Positions 26,659 to 35,744 of a stretch of DNA of 64,000 nucleotides are shown one piece after another. Location: contig MPMP01000018.1 in NCBI GenBank assembly GCA_002238565.1, positions 1 through 64,000 on the forward strand. The letters are read 5' to 3'. Each line of letters opens with the position of its first letter. Within the stretch, counting starts at the first letter, position 1. Origin of the DNA: Albidovulum sp. bin36 (GTDB lineage: Bacteria > Pseudomonadota > Alphaproteobacteria > Rhodobacterales > Rhodobacteraceae). Made by a program: the position numbers and the translations under genes. Under the pieces are notes generated by a model. It saw nothing but the letters and a program-made list of their open reading frames with translations, was not told where the DNA came from and searched no databases.

Positions 26659-27858
26659 ATGTGGCAGCGCTTGCTAACAACCATGTTACGCCAATTCTTT
26701 GCCGTGGGCCGACTAGACGTGCGCATGCCCAACGGCGAAATGCAATCTTTCGGGGAAGGGCAGGTAGATTCAGTCTCCATTGCGATCAAAGATTCGGCAA
26801 CGGCGCGCCGTCTATGCCTGAACCCTGAACTATCGATCGGCGAGGCCTATATGGAAGGCACGCTAACGATCGAGAACGACGATTTGCGCGGATTTCTTTC
26901 GCTTGTCATGCTCAATCTGTCTCAAAGCCAGGAAGTGCCGATTATGCGCATCCTCGGCTGCTGGAGAAACCTGCGACGAAATATCCTGCAGTACAACACA
27001 TCTCGATCTTCGCGTTCCAATGTAAAGCATCATTACGACTTGTCGGACAGACTGTATGAATTGTTTCTCGACGAGGACAGGCAGTACAGCTGCGCTTACT
27101 TCGAAGACGAAGGCGACAGCCTCGACTACGCGCAAAAGCAGAAGAAGCGCCATATAGCTAAAAAGCTGCTTCTGTCGCCCGGCCAAAAGGTGCTCGACAT
27201 TGGCAGCGGCTGGGGCGGAATGGGAATCACGCTAGCAAAGGAGTTCGACGTCGACGTTACCGGCGTGACGCTTTCGACGCAGCAGCACAGAAAGGCGAAC
27301 GAGCGCGCAGCCCTTGCGGGCGAATCCCACCGCGTCAAGTTTCTGCTTCAAGACTATAGATCGGTGCAGGGAAAATTCGACAGGATTGTTTCCGTTGGAA
27401 TGTTCGAGCATGTCGGCGCGCCGCACTACCTGGAATTCTTCAGGAAAGTCAGGGACATCCTGACGGAGGACGGGGTCGCGCTGCTTCATACGATCGGCCG
27501 ATCGGGTCCGCCGGGGTCGACGAACCCCTGGATCACGAAGTATATTTTCCCCGGAGGATACGTTCCCGCTATGTCGGAAACGATGGCGGCTATCGAGAAA
27601 GCCGGCCTTACCGTCGCGGATGTTGAAGTTCTGCGCATTCACTATGCGGAAACTCTTAAGCAATGGCACAGCCGCTTCATGAGCAATATCGACGAAATTC
27701 GAAAGGAGTACGATGACAGATTCTGTCGAATGTGGCGCTTCTACTTGCTTTCGTGCGAATTGACCTTTCGCCACAATGACCAGGTGGTATTTCAATTCCA
27801 AATCGCCAAGCGCAAGGATGCCGTCCCGCTAACTCGCAACTACATCTACTCGAATTAG
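26659..27858 (+). CDS. cfa: Cyclopropane-fatty-acyl-phospholipid synthase family protein
   Basis: Encodes 399 residues. CFA synthases transfer a methylene group from S-adenosylmethionine to unsaturated acyl chains of membrane phospholipids. The N-terminal lipid-binding domain is followed by VKHHYDLSDRLYELFLDEDR near residues 124-143, the methyltransferase motif I VLDIGSGWGGMG near residues 180-191, and the family segment FDRIVSVGMFEHVGAPHYLE. The C-terminal part has IFPGGYVPAMSE and a tyrosine-rich end. A GGAGGAGG site precedes the ATG. Other SAM-dependent fatty-acid methyltransferases share this fold, so the exact modification is inferred. Confidence 0.9.
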   Translation: MWQRLLTTMLRQFFAVGRLDVRMPNGEMQSFGEGQVDSVSIAIKDSATARRLCLNPELSIGEAYMEGTLTIENDDLRGFLSLVMLNLSQSQEVPIMRILGCWRNLRRNILQYNTSRSSRSNVKHHYDLSDRLYELFLDEDRQYSCAYFEDEGDSLDYAQKQKKRHIAKKLLLSPGQKVLDIGSGWGGMGITLAKEFDVDVTGVTLSTQQHRKANERAALAGESHRVKFLLQDYRSVQGKFDRIVSVGMFEHVGAPHYLEFFRKVRDILTEDGVALLHTIGRSGPPGSTNPWITKYIFPGGYVPAMSETMAAIEKAGLTVADVEVLRIHYAETLKQWHSRFMSNIDEIRKEYDDRFCRMWRFYLLSCELTFRHNDQVVFQFQIAKRKDAVPLTRNYIYSN

Positions 27859-28163
27859 TGAAACGTGCCGGTCGTTTCCGGAGATTCTTCCGGCGGGGAA
27901 TGGCGGCGAGTGCCTCCAAATTCAGTCTTCGAGACTCGATTCGCTCATGAATAATCCCGCTCCGGTACTAACGCTGGACTATTCGCTCAGTCGGCATAGG
28001 CTGTTGCGAAAGAACTTTTCAACCGCCGATTGATTCAATTCCCCCCGCGCAACTGGGGCAAGTTGTCAGCGTTTCTCGGTTGACGGCGCTCTCGGCGAAT
28101 ATTGCCGATAAATTTTTGAGCGGCGTGCAAAATTGACCCGCTTTTGCGGTAATCGTCGACCGA
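27859..28163. other. Intergenic, no gene recognised
   Basis: 305 bases between cfa (plus) and higA (minus), convergent. No gene and no clear terminator seen. Confidence 0.4.
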
Positions 28164-28451
28164 TCATGCTGTCGCAAACCGCTCCACTGTAATTTCTCCG
28201 ACGCGGTCACGCGCATGCCAGAGTTCGAATGCCATCTGCATTCCAAGCCAGGTCTCCGGCGTCGAGCCGAACGCCTTCGACAATCGGATCGCCATCTCCA
28301 CCGAGATGCCCGCGCGCTCGTTAATCAACTCGGAGAGCGCCTGCCGAGTGACGCCCAGACCCTGTGCGGCCCGCGTTACGGTTAGTCCCATCGGCTCCAG
28401 ACATTGCCGCTTCACGATGCCGCCCGGATGCGGCGGATTGTTCATGCTCAT
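28164..28451 (-). CDS. higA: HigA-family antitoxin (XRE helix-turn-helix)
   Basis: Encodes about 95 residues from the ATG at 28451, which follows GAGGAG; an earlier in-frame start at 28466 lies inside the toxin gene. The N-terminus MNNPPHPGGIVKRQCLEPMG and the helix-turn-helix GLGVTRQALSELINERAGIS are textbook HigA/VapI features, followed by ETWLGMQMAFELWHAR. HigA binds and neutralises the HigB mRNA interferase and represses the operon. It directly follows the broken higB gene, in the usual toxin-first order. The antitoxin itself looks intact. Confidence 0.88.
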   Translation of the reverse strand: MSMNNPPHPGGIVKRQCLEPMGLTVTRAAQGLGVTRQALSELINERAGISVEMAIRLSKAFGSTPETWLGMQMAFELWHARDRVGEITVERFATA

Positions 28452-28462
28452 GGTCGATCTCC

Positions 28463-28741
28463 TCAATGGTAGTCCACGTAGTCGACATCGACTGCCGATC
28501 CGTCCTCGAACCGAAACGTCACGCGCCAGTTGCCCGACACCGATACCGCGTAGTGTCCTTTCATGTCGCCCTTCAGTTCGTGCAGCCGCAAGCCCGGCAG
28601 GTTCATGCCTTCCGGTCCCCCACTGCGATCAAGAACTGCCAGGATGTCCCGCAACTTCCCCACATGCGCCGGAGCCGCACGCCGAGACGTTCTCCCTTAG
28701 TAGAGTGCCTTCAGACCGCGATGGCGAAACGTTGCGATCAT
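28463..28741 (-). pseudogene. higB: HigB-type toxin with premature stop codon
   Basis: The frame starting at the ATG at 28741 encodes a normal HigB beginning, MIATFRHRGLKALY, then meets an in-frame TAA at 28699-28697 (codon 15). It continues in the same frame with GKLRDILAVLDRSGG, LHELKGDMKGHYAVSVSGNW and RVTFRFEDG up to a normal stop at 28463. The total is 92 codons, the family length. A GTG at 28663 could restart a 66-residue product lacking the first strand and helix. HigB cleaves mRNA on the ribosome. With this stop the toxin is probably inactive while HigA persists. Confidence 0.82.
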
Positions 28742-29402
28742 AGCACCACTGTAGCGCGTCGCCTGTCAGTTGACAACCGATGGTCGTGGACGACTGCGTG
28801 GAAGGACCAAAAGACCGAGAGCGAGCAATTCGTGGATTCTCCGGCCATGGGGAACCAAAGCATTCCGCCCCTCCCTGATTCCCGCTTCATGCACCCTACA
28901 ATCCCAAGTCCATCCCAATGCTCTTGGGGTGTTCTCGCGCAGGGAGTTCCCGCTCGCCTCCCGGCACCTCGGCACGGTTCATTTCAGCGCCAAGAACCAA
29001 TTGCTTTGTGCGACCGCGCTCAAAACCAGCGAGCTTATCGGAAGCAATATCGACGTCGACGATTTTTTTGCCGTCACATAGGTGCTGCCCGACATGTCCG
29101 GCGTTGATGGTGGTCACTCCGTCAATGACCAATCACTGCATCGCTGGCATGCAGTCGCACGTCCAGTCTTCGATTTCACACGTTTCGTGTTGATCGCCAA
29201 CGCCGCCGCTCAGGGACGGTGGGCGTGAACGAGCGAGCCGCGATCGGAACAACCGCGCACCATCGAGCGAAATTCGGGCCGACCCATTGCCGCAGCATGG
29301 CATTGCCTCGCGGACCTCTTGTTCGCAACTTTGTGGAAGTCCGTGCCCTTAGTGCCGTGGCCCGAGACCAGGCACCTTTCCAGCCCCATGCTCCGTGCAC
29401 GA
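28742..29402. other. Intergenic within decayed mobile island
   Basis: 661 bases between higB and the 3' end of the split recombinase. Frames of 70 to 100 codons occur on both strands (for example 28770-29081 plus) but I recognise no family. It is plausibly degraded element DNA. Confidence 0.4.
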
Positions 29403-30525
29403 TCATGCGCAAGACAGCAGGCCGGAAATCCGCGCCCCGACCCGCTCCGCCGCCGCCTCGACATCCTTGTCGGAAACATGCGTGTAGCGAAGGGTCATCG
29501 TCGCCTAGCTGTGACCAAGAAGCCTCGAGACGACCGGCAGGGGAATCCCCTCGATCACGCATTGACTGGCATGGGTGTGCCTCAGATCGTGCAGGCGCAC
29601 GTCCTCGATTCCGGCTTCCCGCCGGACATCCTGCCAGAGGGGCATGCCTTCGCAGACCGGCCTCTCCGGGTTCCTCGGCGACGGGAACAGGAATTCTCCG
29701 CACGTCTCCATCCGCCTCTCGACGATCTCGCGGGCCTCGGGGATCAGGAACACCGTTCTCGGACCCGTCTTGGCGTCCTCGAGCCTGAGACGGTCCCCGT
29801 CGACCTCGCGCCTCCTGAGACGGACGATCTCCATCTTGCGGCAGCCGGTGAGAATCAGCAGGCGGATCACGTCGGCCTGCGCGCTCCTGCGGCCCCCGGC
29901 GTGCCGGTCGAGGGCGTCGTGCAGCCGACGTATCTCGTCCCGGGACAGGAACCGCGACAGCCTCGGGCGCCGGTTCGGGCGCACGGAACTCGCCGGGCTG
30001 GAACCGATCAGGCCGCGCTCCACGGCGAAGCCCAGGCTCTGGCGGAGGGTCCGCAGCGCGTCGTTCGCGCCGCCGGGAGCGGACACGCTGTATGCGTCGA
30101 ACCAGTCCTGGACGTCCCGCCGCGTGATCCGGTCAAGCCGCATCGGCCCGAATCCGGGCAGCAGGCTCCTTTTCAGAACGGAGTCCCGGCCCTTGACCGT
30201 CGTCGGCTTGCACCTGTCGACCCATGACGGTCGCCAGACGCCCATGGCGAACTCCCGGTAGGTCGGGACGTCCCTCTTCGGTCCGGTCCCCTCGACCAGA
30301 GAAGCCGGAGGCTTTCCCGTCGCGCGTCCTCCACGGAGACCACATCGACCCGGCCAAGCGACACCTTCCGTCCGCCCGTGGTGCAGGTCCAGATTCTCGT
30401 GCCCGACGGGTAGACGCGGACGCTCAGCGACGGAACCGCCTTGTCGTGCACGGAGTATTCGCGTGCGGCCGGCTTCAGCCGCCTCGCGTTCGCGTCCGTC
30501 AGCCGGACCCGGGTCGTGTCCGCCT
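29403..30525 (-). pseudogene. Tyrosine recombinase / phage-type integrase, frameshifted and amber-interrupted
   Basis: The N-terminal arm-binding domain lies in one frame (VRLTDANARRLKPAAREYSV, then LSVRVYPSGTRIW and GGRKVSLGRVDVVSVEDARR). Near 30295-30315 the reading moves to another frame, which carries the core domain (VPTYREFAMGVWRPSWVDRC) and the catalytic parts: Arg in LTGCRKMEIVRLR, HDLRHTHAS and LLGHS. A TAG at 29507-29505 follows directly. The catalytic tyrosine appears in the same frame beyond it, TLRYTHVSDKDVEAAAERVG, ending at 29403. So one frameshift and one amber stop separate essential parts. The 5' end is uncertain and overlaps the second recombinase remnant. Confidence 0.8.
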
Positions 30526-30893
30526 CCCCCCGAGAACGGCGCCCATCGCGACGGCGACCTCCGCCGCCGCCGCCTCCGCATGGTGGGCGTATCTGAGCGT
30601 GGTTCCCGGATCGTTGTGACCGAGCAGCCGCCCCACCGTCAGGACCGTCTCTCCGCCCGCGATCGCGGAACTCGCGTACATGTGGCGAAGATCGTGAAGG
30701 CGGACGTCCTTCAGTCCGGCCTCCGCCCGGATCACGGCCCAGGCCTGGCCGAGCGCCGAGACCGAGACCGAGACCGAGACCGGGCCGCCGGTCCTGCCCG
30801 AAGGGAAGACCCAGGGCGACGTGCGGGGAAGGCCGTCGAGAACCTCGCGCGCGGCCAAAGGCAGAAGCTTTGGCTGATTCCCGTGCGCCGCCA
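30499..30893 (-). pseudogene. C-terminal remnant of a second tyrosine recombinase
   Basis: An open frame reads NQPKLLPLAAREVLDGLPR, then GLKDVRLHDLRHMYASSAIA, GRLLGHNDPGTTLRYAH and AAAAEVAVAMGAVLGGRRT. That is the last third of a phage-type integrase, including the His-x-x-Arg box and the catalytic tyrosine. The first catalytic arginine box, core-binding domain and arm domain are missing: upstream of about 30893 the frame loses all family resemblance, and a divergent zinc-ribbon gene begins at 30932. Two adjacent recombinase genes in the same direction are common in integrative elements. The remnant contains the hexanucleotide repeat at 30758-30781. Confidence 0.75.
30758..30781. repeat. Hexanucleotide microsatellite, GAGACC x4
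   Basis: Four exact GAGACC units in a row. On the minus strand they give a Ser-Val dipeptide run in the recombinase remnant (PVSVSVSVSALGQ). The site is in frame and likely expanded by slippage. Confidence 0.85.
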
Positions 30894-30931
30894 TTTTCTC
30901 TCTCACGTCAACAAAAGAGGGAGAACGCTGA

Positions 30932-31381
30932 ATGTCGCACAATCCCCGGCAGGTTTTCAGGGAGAGCCTGGCATTTCTGATTTCCGCCGAAGAATTGGGC
31001 GTCCTTTTCAAGTTCGACTAGTTTCTCGCCGAGGAAACGAGGCTGAAGGGCTGCTCCCGCTGCGGCGGCAGGAACCTGTACGTCTCCAACTACACCCGCG
31101 CCGACTGGGGCCTGCCGAGGGCTTTGAGGGGACTCCATCCGCGGCCGGGCCTTTCGTGCGACGACTGCGGCAAACGGGCGCTGCCGCCGTCGGTGCGCTA
31201 CGCCGGCCGGCGCTTCTACGTCGCGTCGGTGTTTGTGGCATTCAGCCTCTTTCTTCCCGGCAGCCTCGATCGCGCCTGGGCTCGCGCCGGGCTTGCGATT
31301 TCGCCCGGCGCGTCGACCCGGCGAAAGGGAAGGAGTCCGGACGCTTCGTTCGGATCAAGCCCGGACCGACCCGGTCACTGA
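30932..31381 (+). pseudogene. Zinc-ribbon protein, mobile-element associated, with in-frame amber stop
   Basis: The frame from the ATG at 30932 begins MSHNPRQVFRESLAFLISAE, then hits TAG at 31019-31021 (codon 30). It continues in frame with a double CxxC zinc ribbon (GCSRCGGRN and LSCDDCGKRALPPSVRYAGR) and a hydrophobic segment, ending at 31381. The ...CxxC-R--PPSVR--GRR-YV pattern resembles small zinc-ribbon proteins found beside transposase genes, but I cannot name the element. The stop makes a functional product unlikely unless translation restarts downstream. It is divergent from, and directly abuts, the truncated recombinase. Confidence 0.55.
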
Positions 31382-31636
31382 GAAAAAATTTGTCGTGAGG
31401 CGGCGCCGACAGCATGCCATTTGCCGCCGCCGCAAGATATCAATTTGCATGGCAATGATCTTAACATTGTTCGAGCGCCGGCAGTTTGCGTGATCGGCGA
31501 TACTCATATGCATGCAATTCGCGAATTCGCGGAAAAAAAATTTGCTCCCCGCGAACCGTATCTTTGGCTCGGCTGCATTGCGCACTTGTTCCCACTTCAA
31601 TAAAGGAGCCGGAGCTTTTCAGATTATGAGGAAATA

Positions 31637-32650
31637 ATGAAATACTCAGGGAAAATCATCGGCGTAGCGCTGGCTACCGGTCTCGTGGCAACGTCCGCCG
31701 CATGGTCGCAGGACATGACATTCTTTCGAATAGGCACAGGCAGCGCCGGGGGAACCTATTTCCCGATAGGCGGCGTCATTGCCAACGCCATTTCGAATCC
31801 GCCGGGGTCGCGTCCATGCGACGAGGGCGGAAACTGCGGCGTACCTGGACTGGTCGCAATCGCCCAGTCGACGAACGCATCGGCTCACAACGTGAACGCT
31901 ATACAAGCCGGAGATTTGGAAGCGGGGCTGTCGGGAGCGGCGACTTTGCATTTCGCCTACCACGGCGTTGGCAAATACGAAGGAAACGCCAAGCCGGATC
32001 TTCGCGTCATTTCCAACCTGTTTCCCGAAGATCTCCATCTCGTGCTACCGAAAGGCGCGAAGCTTGACGGGCTGAAAGATCTGATCGGCAAGCGCGTAGG
32101 AATCGCGCAGGCCGGTTCGGGAACGCAAATCGCGGTCGAACTGATCATCGGCGATCACGGCGTTAACCGCGACAACATCGACGAAGCGGAACTCAACAAC
32201 TCGCAAAGCGCCGAGCGCCTGGCGGACGGGCAGCTGGATGCTTACTTCTATGCCGCCGGAACTCCGGTCGCAGCGATGCTGCAGCTCGACAACATCAAGG
32301 GCATGGACCTTTATTCATTCACCGATGAAGAAGTTCAAATGGCTAACGCCTCTGTTCCGTACTACGTGCCTTCGACCATTCCGGCCGGGGTTTACCCGAC
32401 AGTAGACTACGACGTGAATACCGTCGCCGTGTCCGGCATTCTCGTAACCAATGCGAATCAGCCGGAAGAACTGATTTACGGCATTACGAAAGCCCTATGG
32501 TCCAGCACCGCCCGGAAGCTTCTCGACAACGGACACCCGAAAGGCCGAGTTATCACTCTTGATACAGCTCTGCTTGGCGTGGAAGGCATCGGCGTTCCGC
32601 TGCATCCCGGAGCGGAGAGGTTCTACAAGGAATCGGGACTGATCGAATAG
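31637..32650 (+). CDS. TAXI-family TRAP transporter solute-binding protein
   Basis: Periplasmic receptor for the TRAP permease encoded next. Encodes 337 residues; signal peptide residues 1-26 with a TSAAWSQ cleavage region. The TAXI hallmark RIGTGSAGGTYFPIGGVIAN is at residues 32-51. A cysteine-containing insert (CDEGGNCGVPGLVAIAQSTN) follows, as in many TAXI proteins. VGIAQAGSGTQIAVELI near residues 155-171 lies in the ligand domain. The ATG at 31637 has an AGGAAATA site; a tiny ATG-AGG-AAA-TAA frame overlaps just upstream. TAXI proteins bind glutamate, glutamine or other carboxylates; the ligand here is unknown. Confidence 0.9.
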   Translation: MKYSGKIIGVALATGLVATSAAWSQDMTFFRIGTGSAGGTYFPIGGVIANAISNPPGSRPCDEGGNCGVPGLVAIAQSTNASAHNVNAIQAGDLEAGLSGAATLHFAYHGVGKYEGNAKPDLRVISNLFPEDLHLVLPKGAKLDGLKDLIGKRVGIAQAGSGTQIAVELIIGDHGVNRDNIDEAELNNSQSAERLADGQLDAYFYAAGTPVAAMLQLDNIKGMDLYSFTDEEVQMANASVPYYVPSTIPAGVYPTVDYDVNTVAVSGILVTNANQPEELIYGITKALWSSTARKLLDNGHPKGRVITLDTALLGVEGIGVPLHPGAERFYKESGLIE

Positions 32651-32684
32651 CAAATTTTGCCATAATTTGCTGATCACGTGATGC

Positions 32685-32708
32685 GAAGCCGGGGCCCGCC
32701 CCGGCTTC
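32685..32708 (+). terminator. GC-rich hairpin between binding-protein and permease genes
   Basis: A perfect 10-bp stem (GAAGCCGGGG / CCCCGGCTTC) with a 4-base loop, 34 bases after the TAXI gene stop. It is not followed by a T-run, so it is more likely an mRNA-stabilising or attenuating hairpin that lets the binding protein be made in excess over the permease. Confidence 0.6.
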
Positions 32709-32769
32709 AATTCATAGCTAGGCGCCCTTTAGCCTCGCCTAAATCGGTATCGGAAGCGAACCCAATCTC

Positions 32770-35025
32770 ATGAACGACCGGGATAATGCCGAGCTGGAGC
32801 CGGCGAAGCTGGAGCCGGCGAAGCTGGACGAACTCGAAAAAAAATACGATTCAGGCTTGGCGCAGCGAGAAACGAGCCCGTTTCTCGCGAGAGCGATTTT
32901 TTGGGCGACCATCGCTTTCGCTTCCTACCATTACTGGACCGCCGGCTTCGGGACGCCGGTTGAACATGTCCACATGGGCATCCATCTAGTCGGGCTGTTC
33001 TTTTTCGTCTTCTTGGGCTTTCCGTTCCTTAAGACCAGGAACAGCTACAAATTCAGCGGAAGTTCCGCATTCCGGCCGGGCGGCGTGCCGGTCTACGACT
33101 GGATCGCGGCGATCGCCGCCGGTGCCGCCGCTTTATTCCTTTGGCTCAGCTGGAGGGGGCTGGAAGTTTTCGATTTCGAAATTCCCGAGCAGGCATTGCG
33201 TCAAGGCGATCCGTCGGTGCCTGACGTATTTTTCGGAACGATAGTCATTCTCGCCGCTTTGGAAGCCGCGCGCCGCACCATCGGATTCATCCTGCCAACC
33301 ATCATATTGATATTCGCGATTTACGCGCTTTTCGGCCCCTACATGCCCGCCCAGATTCTTAGGCATCCAGGCGTGGACTGGAGGCAATTCGTCAACAACA
33401 TGTACTTCCCGTCGGAAGGAATTTTCGGCGTGACGCTTTGGGTCGTGTCCACGGTCGTATTTCATTTCGTCCTATTCGGAGTCGTGGCACAGCGAATGGG
33501 GCTGGGCAAATTTTTCGTCGACAACGCGATGATGCTCGCGGGGCGATATACGGGAGGCCCGGCCAAGGTCAGCGTCGTCTCATCGGCCTTTTTCGGAACC
33601 ATTTCGGGATCGTCCATCGCCAATACCGTTTCGACCGGATCGCTGACCATTCCCAACATGAAGCGTCTCGGCTACCCGGGGCGATTCGCCGGCGGGGTCG
33701 AAGCCGCCTCGAGCGCCGGCGGACAGATAACGCCTCCGATAATGGGAGCGGCCTCTTTCCTGATGGCCGAATATCTCGAAGTTCCATATACGACCATCGT
33801 TATCGCGGCCATGGTGCCGGCATTGATGCACTATGTCGGCGTTTTCTCGATTGTTCACTTTACAGCCAAACGACTCGGCTTGCGGGCCTACCCCAAGGAT
33901 CAGCTGCCGAGATTGCTTCAAGTCTGGCGCGACGGCGGTCATACGGCGATACCGCTTGTCGCGCTGCTGGTTGTTCTGTTCTCCGGCTATTCGCCCAACA
34001 TGTCGGCATTCCTAGGGCTTTCGCTGTGCGTCGTCGTCGGCTTCTGCTCGATAAGGAAACCGCTGACGATGCTCTTTCCGCTCGCTCTGCTGACTTTCAT
34101 TTTCTGGAAGGCGTCGCCCTTGAGCGGATCGGGTTTTTCGCCGACGCTAGCTGGAATCCTGTCGGCGTGCGTCATCCTAAGCTTACTGCACCGGAAACCG
34201 CGAAAGAGTTTCGGCGAACTGCTGGAAAGCTGCAATGTTGGCGTTCGGTATTCGCTGGCGGTCGGAGCGGCTTCCGCGGCGGTCGGCATCGTGGTCGGCG
34301 TTATCAACACGACGGGTGTTGGCTTCCGGCTCGGCTTCATGGTAACGAGCAGCGCTGCCGACATCGCTACCTGGTTCCATCATTATGTCGGCTGGATACC
34401 CTTGGACGCGCTGTCGCAACCGTCGATGCAGCAATTCGTATCGCTTGTTCTCATTGCGATGGCCTGCATTCTCATGGGCGCCGGCCTACCGACCACGGCC
34501 CTCTACATTCTTCTGGTCGCCGTAGCGCAGCCGTCGCTTGCCCAGCTCGGCATTCCCGCGCTCGCAACTCACATGTTCGTTCTATACTACGGAGTTATTT
34601 CCGAGATCACGCCGCCGGTTTGCGCGTCCGCCTATGCGGCAGCCGGAATCGCCGGTTCCAATCCCTTCCGGACCGGACTGAACGCATTCACATTGGGCAT
34701 TGGAAAACTGATGGTGCCAATGGTTTTCGTGTATGCTCCGACGATGCTGCTTGTTCTTCCCGAATATTTTTCCCTTGTCAGCTTCCTTCATGTATCGCTA
34801 ACTTGCGCCCTTGGCGTTTTCGCGATCGCGACAGCAGTTTCGGGCTATTTTCTTGCTTATCTTTCAGGAGTCTGGCGCATCGTCATGGCGATTTCAGGGC
34901 TTCTTCTTGTAGCCCCCGGGCTAACCAGCGATGTCGTTGCCGTCATCGTAGCCCTCCCGGCACTAGCGATGCAGTGGCGGGCAGCCCGGGCATCGAGGGA
35001 TGGCCTCCGCGCCGCTTCTAATTAG
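32770..35025 (+). CDS. TRAP transporter permease, fused 4TM/12TM type
   Basis: Encodes 751 residues: an N-terminal DctQ-like four-helix part (about residues 40-200) fused to a DctM-like part of 12 or more helices (about 210-740). Family signatures include GGPAKVSVVSSAFFGTISGS near residues 261-280, SSAGGQITPPIMGAASFLMA near residues 315-334 and, in the second half, MGAGLPTTALYILLVAVAQP near residues 572-591. It imports the TAXI ligand with an ion gradient and lies 119 bases after the binding-protein gene. The cytoplasmic N-terminus carries a duplicated LEPAK pentapeptide. Confidence 0.92.
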   Translation: MNDRDNAELEPAKLEPAKLDELEKKYDSGLAQRETSPFLARAIFWATIAFASYHYWTAGFGTPVEHVHMGIHLVGLFFFVFLGFPFLKTRNSYKFSGSSAFRPGGVPVYDWIAAIAAGAAALFLWLSWRGLEVFDFEIPEQALRQGDPSVPDVFFGTIVILAALEAARRTIGFILPTIILIFAIYALFGPYMPAQILRHPGVDWRQFVNNMYFPSEGIFGVTLWVVSTVVFHFVLFGVVAQRMGLGKFFVDNAMMLAGRYTGGPAKVSVVSSAFFGTISGSSIANTVSTGSLTIPNMKRLGYPGRFAGGVEAASSAGGQITPPIMGAASFLMAEYLEVPYTTIVIAAMVPALMHYVGVFSIVHFTAKRLGLRAYPKDQLPRLLQVWRDGGHTAIPLVALLVVLFSGYSPNMSAFLGLSLCVVVGFCSIRKPLTMLFPLALLTFIFWKASPLSGSGFSPTLAGILSACVILSLLHRKPRKSFGELLESCNVGVRYSLAVGAASAAVGIVVGVINTTGVGFRLGFMVTSSAADIATWFHHYVGWIPLDALSQPSMQQFVSLVLIAMACILMGAGLPTTALYILLVAVAQPSLAQLGIPALATHMFVLYYGVISEITPPVCASAYAAAGIAGSNPFRTGLNAFTLGIGKLMVPMVFVYAPTMLLVLPEYFSLVSFLHVSLTCALGVFAIATAVSGYFLAYLSGVWRIVMAISGLLLVAPGLTSDVVAVIVALPALAMQWRAARASRDGLRAASN
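32794..32823 (+). repeat. 15-bp in-frame tandem duplication
   Basis: CTGGAGCCGGCGAAG occurs twice head to tail, giving LEPAK-LEPAK at residues 9-18 of the TRAP permease. Both copies are identical, which points to a recent slippage event. Confidence 0.85.
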
Positions 35026-35366
35026 CGGTCTCGGATTCCGTCCCGCCGGCCAAGGAAATTCGCCTTGCCAGGATCGACTACGGCCAACCGGAGCAAGGGA
35101 TCTCCACTCTCCGGACCAAGCATTCCTGAATTTGATCGATAGCCGGGTTTGAAGGGATTGCCGCTTCGCTTCAGAACGCCGGTTCGACAACCCGTCATGT
35201 GAATTCGGCGCCTTTCGGTCATTTCAAATTGAACCGGCGGCCCATGCTCGGGGTCCGCGGGAAATAAAATTCGCGGGATTCTGTCGGTATTCCGCGCTTT
35301 TACGCAGCCGATCCGCCTTCGCGGGACCGCGAAGCAGAGATACTCCTACTTGTCTACTTGGAAAGG

Positions 35367-35419
35367 AAAAAAGCGCGGTATCTGAACCGTATCCAAATGT
35401 TCAAATCGCCGCGCTTTTT
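35367..35419. repeat. Inverted repeat with A/T flanks
   Basis: AAAAAGCGCGG at 35368-35378 pairs with CCGCGCTTTTT at 35409-35419 around a 30-base loop. It could act as a bidirectional terminator for the TRAP operon, but the loop is long and it lies about 340 bases past the TRAP stop. Confidence 0.45.
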
Positions 35420-35708
35420 GATGAGCACCAACAAAAAACCGGCCTGCCGCCTTTTCCGGGCTGACGACAGGCCGAGCGCTTGACCTCGATCGCCATTCCA
35501 TCGTTGCACGCGATAACGACAAAGTTCCAATCTTCGGCGGGACTCCCGTCGGTAGCCTCGGCGCACCGGACCAAGTACTCCGCTGGCAGTCCCCGCGTTG
35601 TCGGGCTCTTCCAGTCGGACGGCGCCTTGCTCTAAAAATCGCGGGCCGGCCGATCCGTCCCCGCAAATCTCTTTTCCATACGTTCCGTTGCGTGATCTGT
35701 TCCCGATT

Positions 35709-35744
35709 TTTTTCTCTGAAACTCTTTTTCTCTGAAACTCTTTT
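35709..35744. repeat. 16-bp tandem repeat, about two copies
   Basis: The unit CTCTGAAACTCTTTTT at 35714-35729 is repeated from 35730, differing only in its last base, with a leading T-run. It is flanked by CCCGA and TCGGG, which could pair. No coding context. Confidence 0.7.

Noticed and set aside
28766..29132. Overlapping 70-100 codon frames on both strands beside higB
   Set aside because: No family motif in any of them, no consistent ribosome-binding site, and they lie in an island of degraded DNA.
29505..31021. Amber codon read-through or recoding as an explanation for the two in-frame TAG codons
   Set aside because: TAG is the ordinary stop of intact genes here (tctB, cfa, the TAXI receptor), and the same genes also carry frameshifts or truncation, so decay is the simpler reading.
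35403..35627. Possible small gene on the minus strand in the 1.2-kb gap
   Set aside because: No start codon, no ribosome-binding site and no family I recognise; kept only as a possible fragment.
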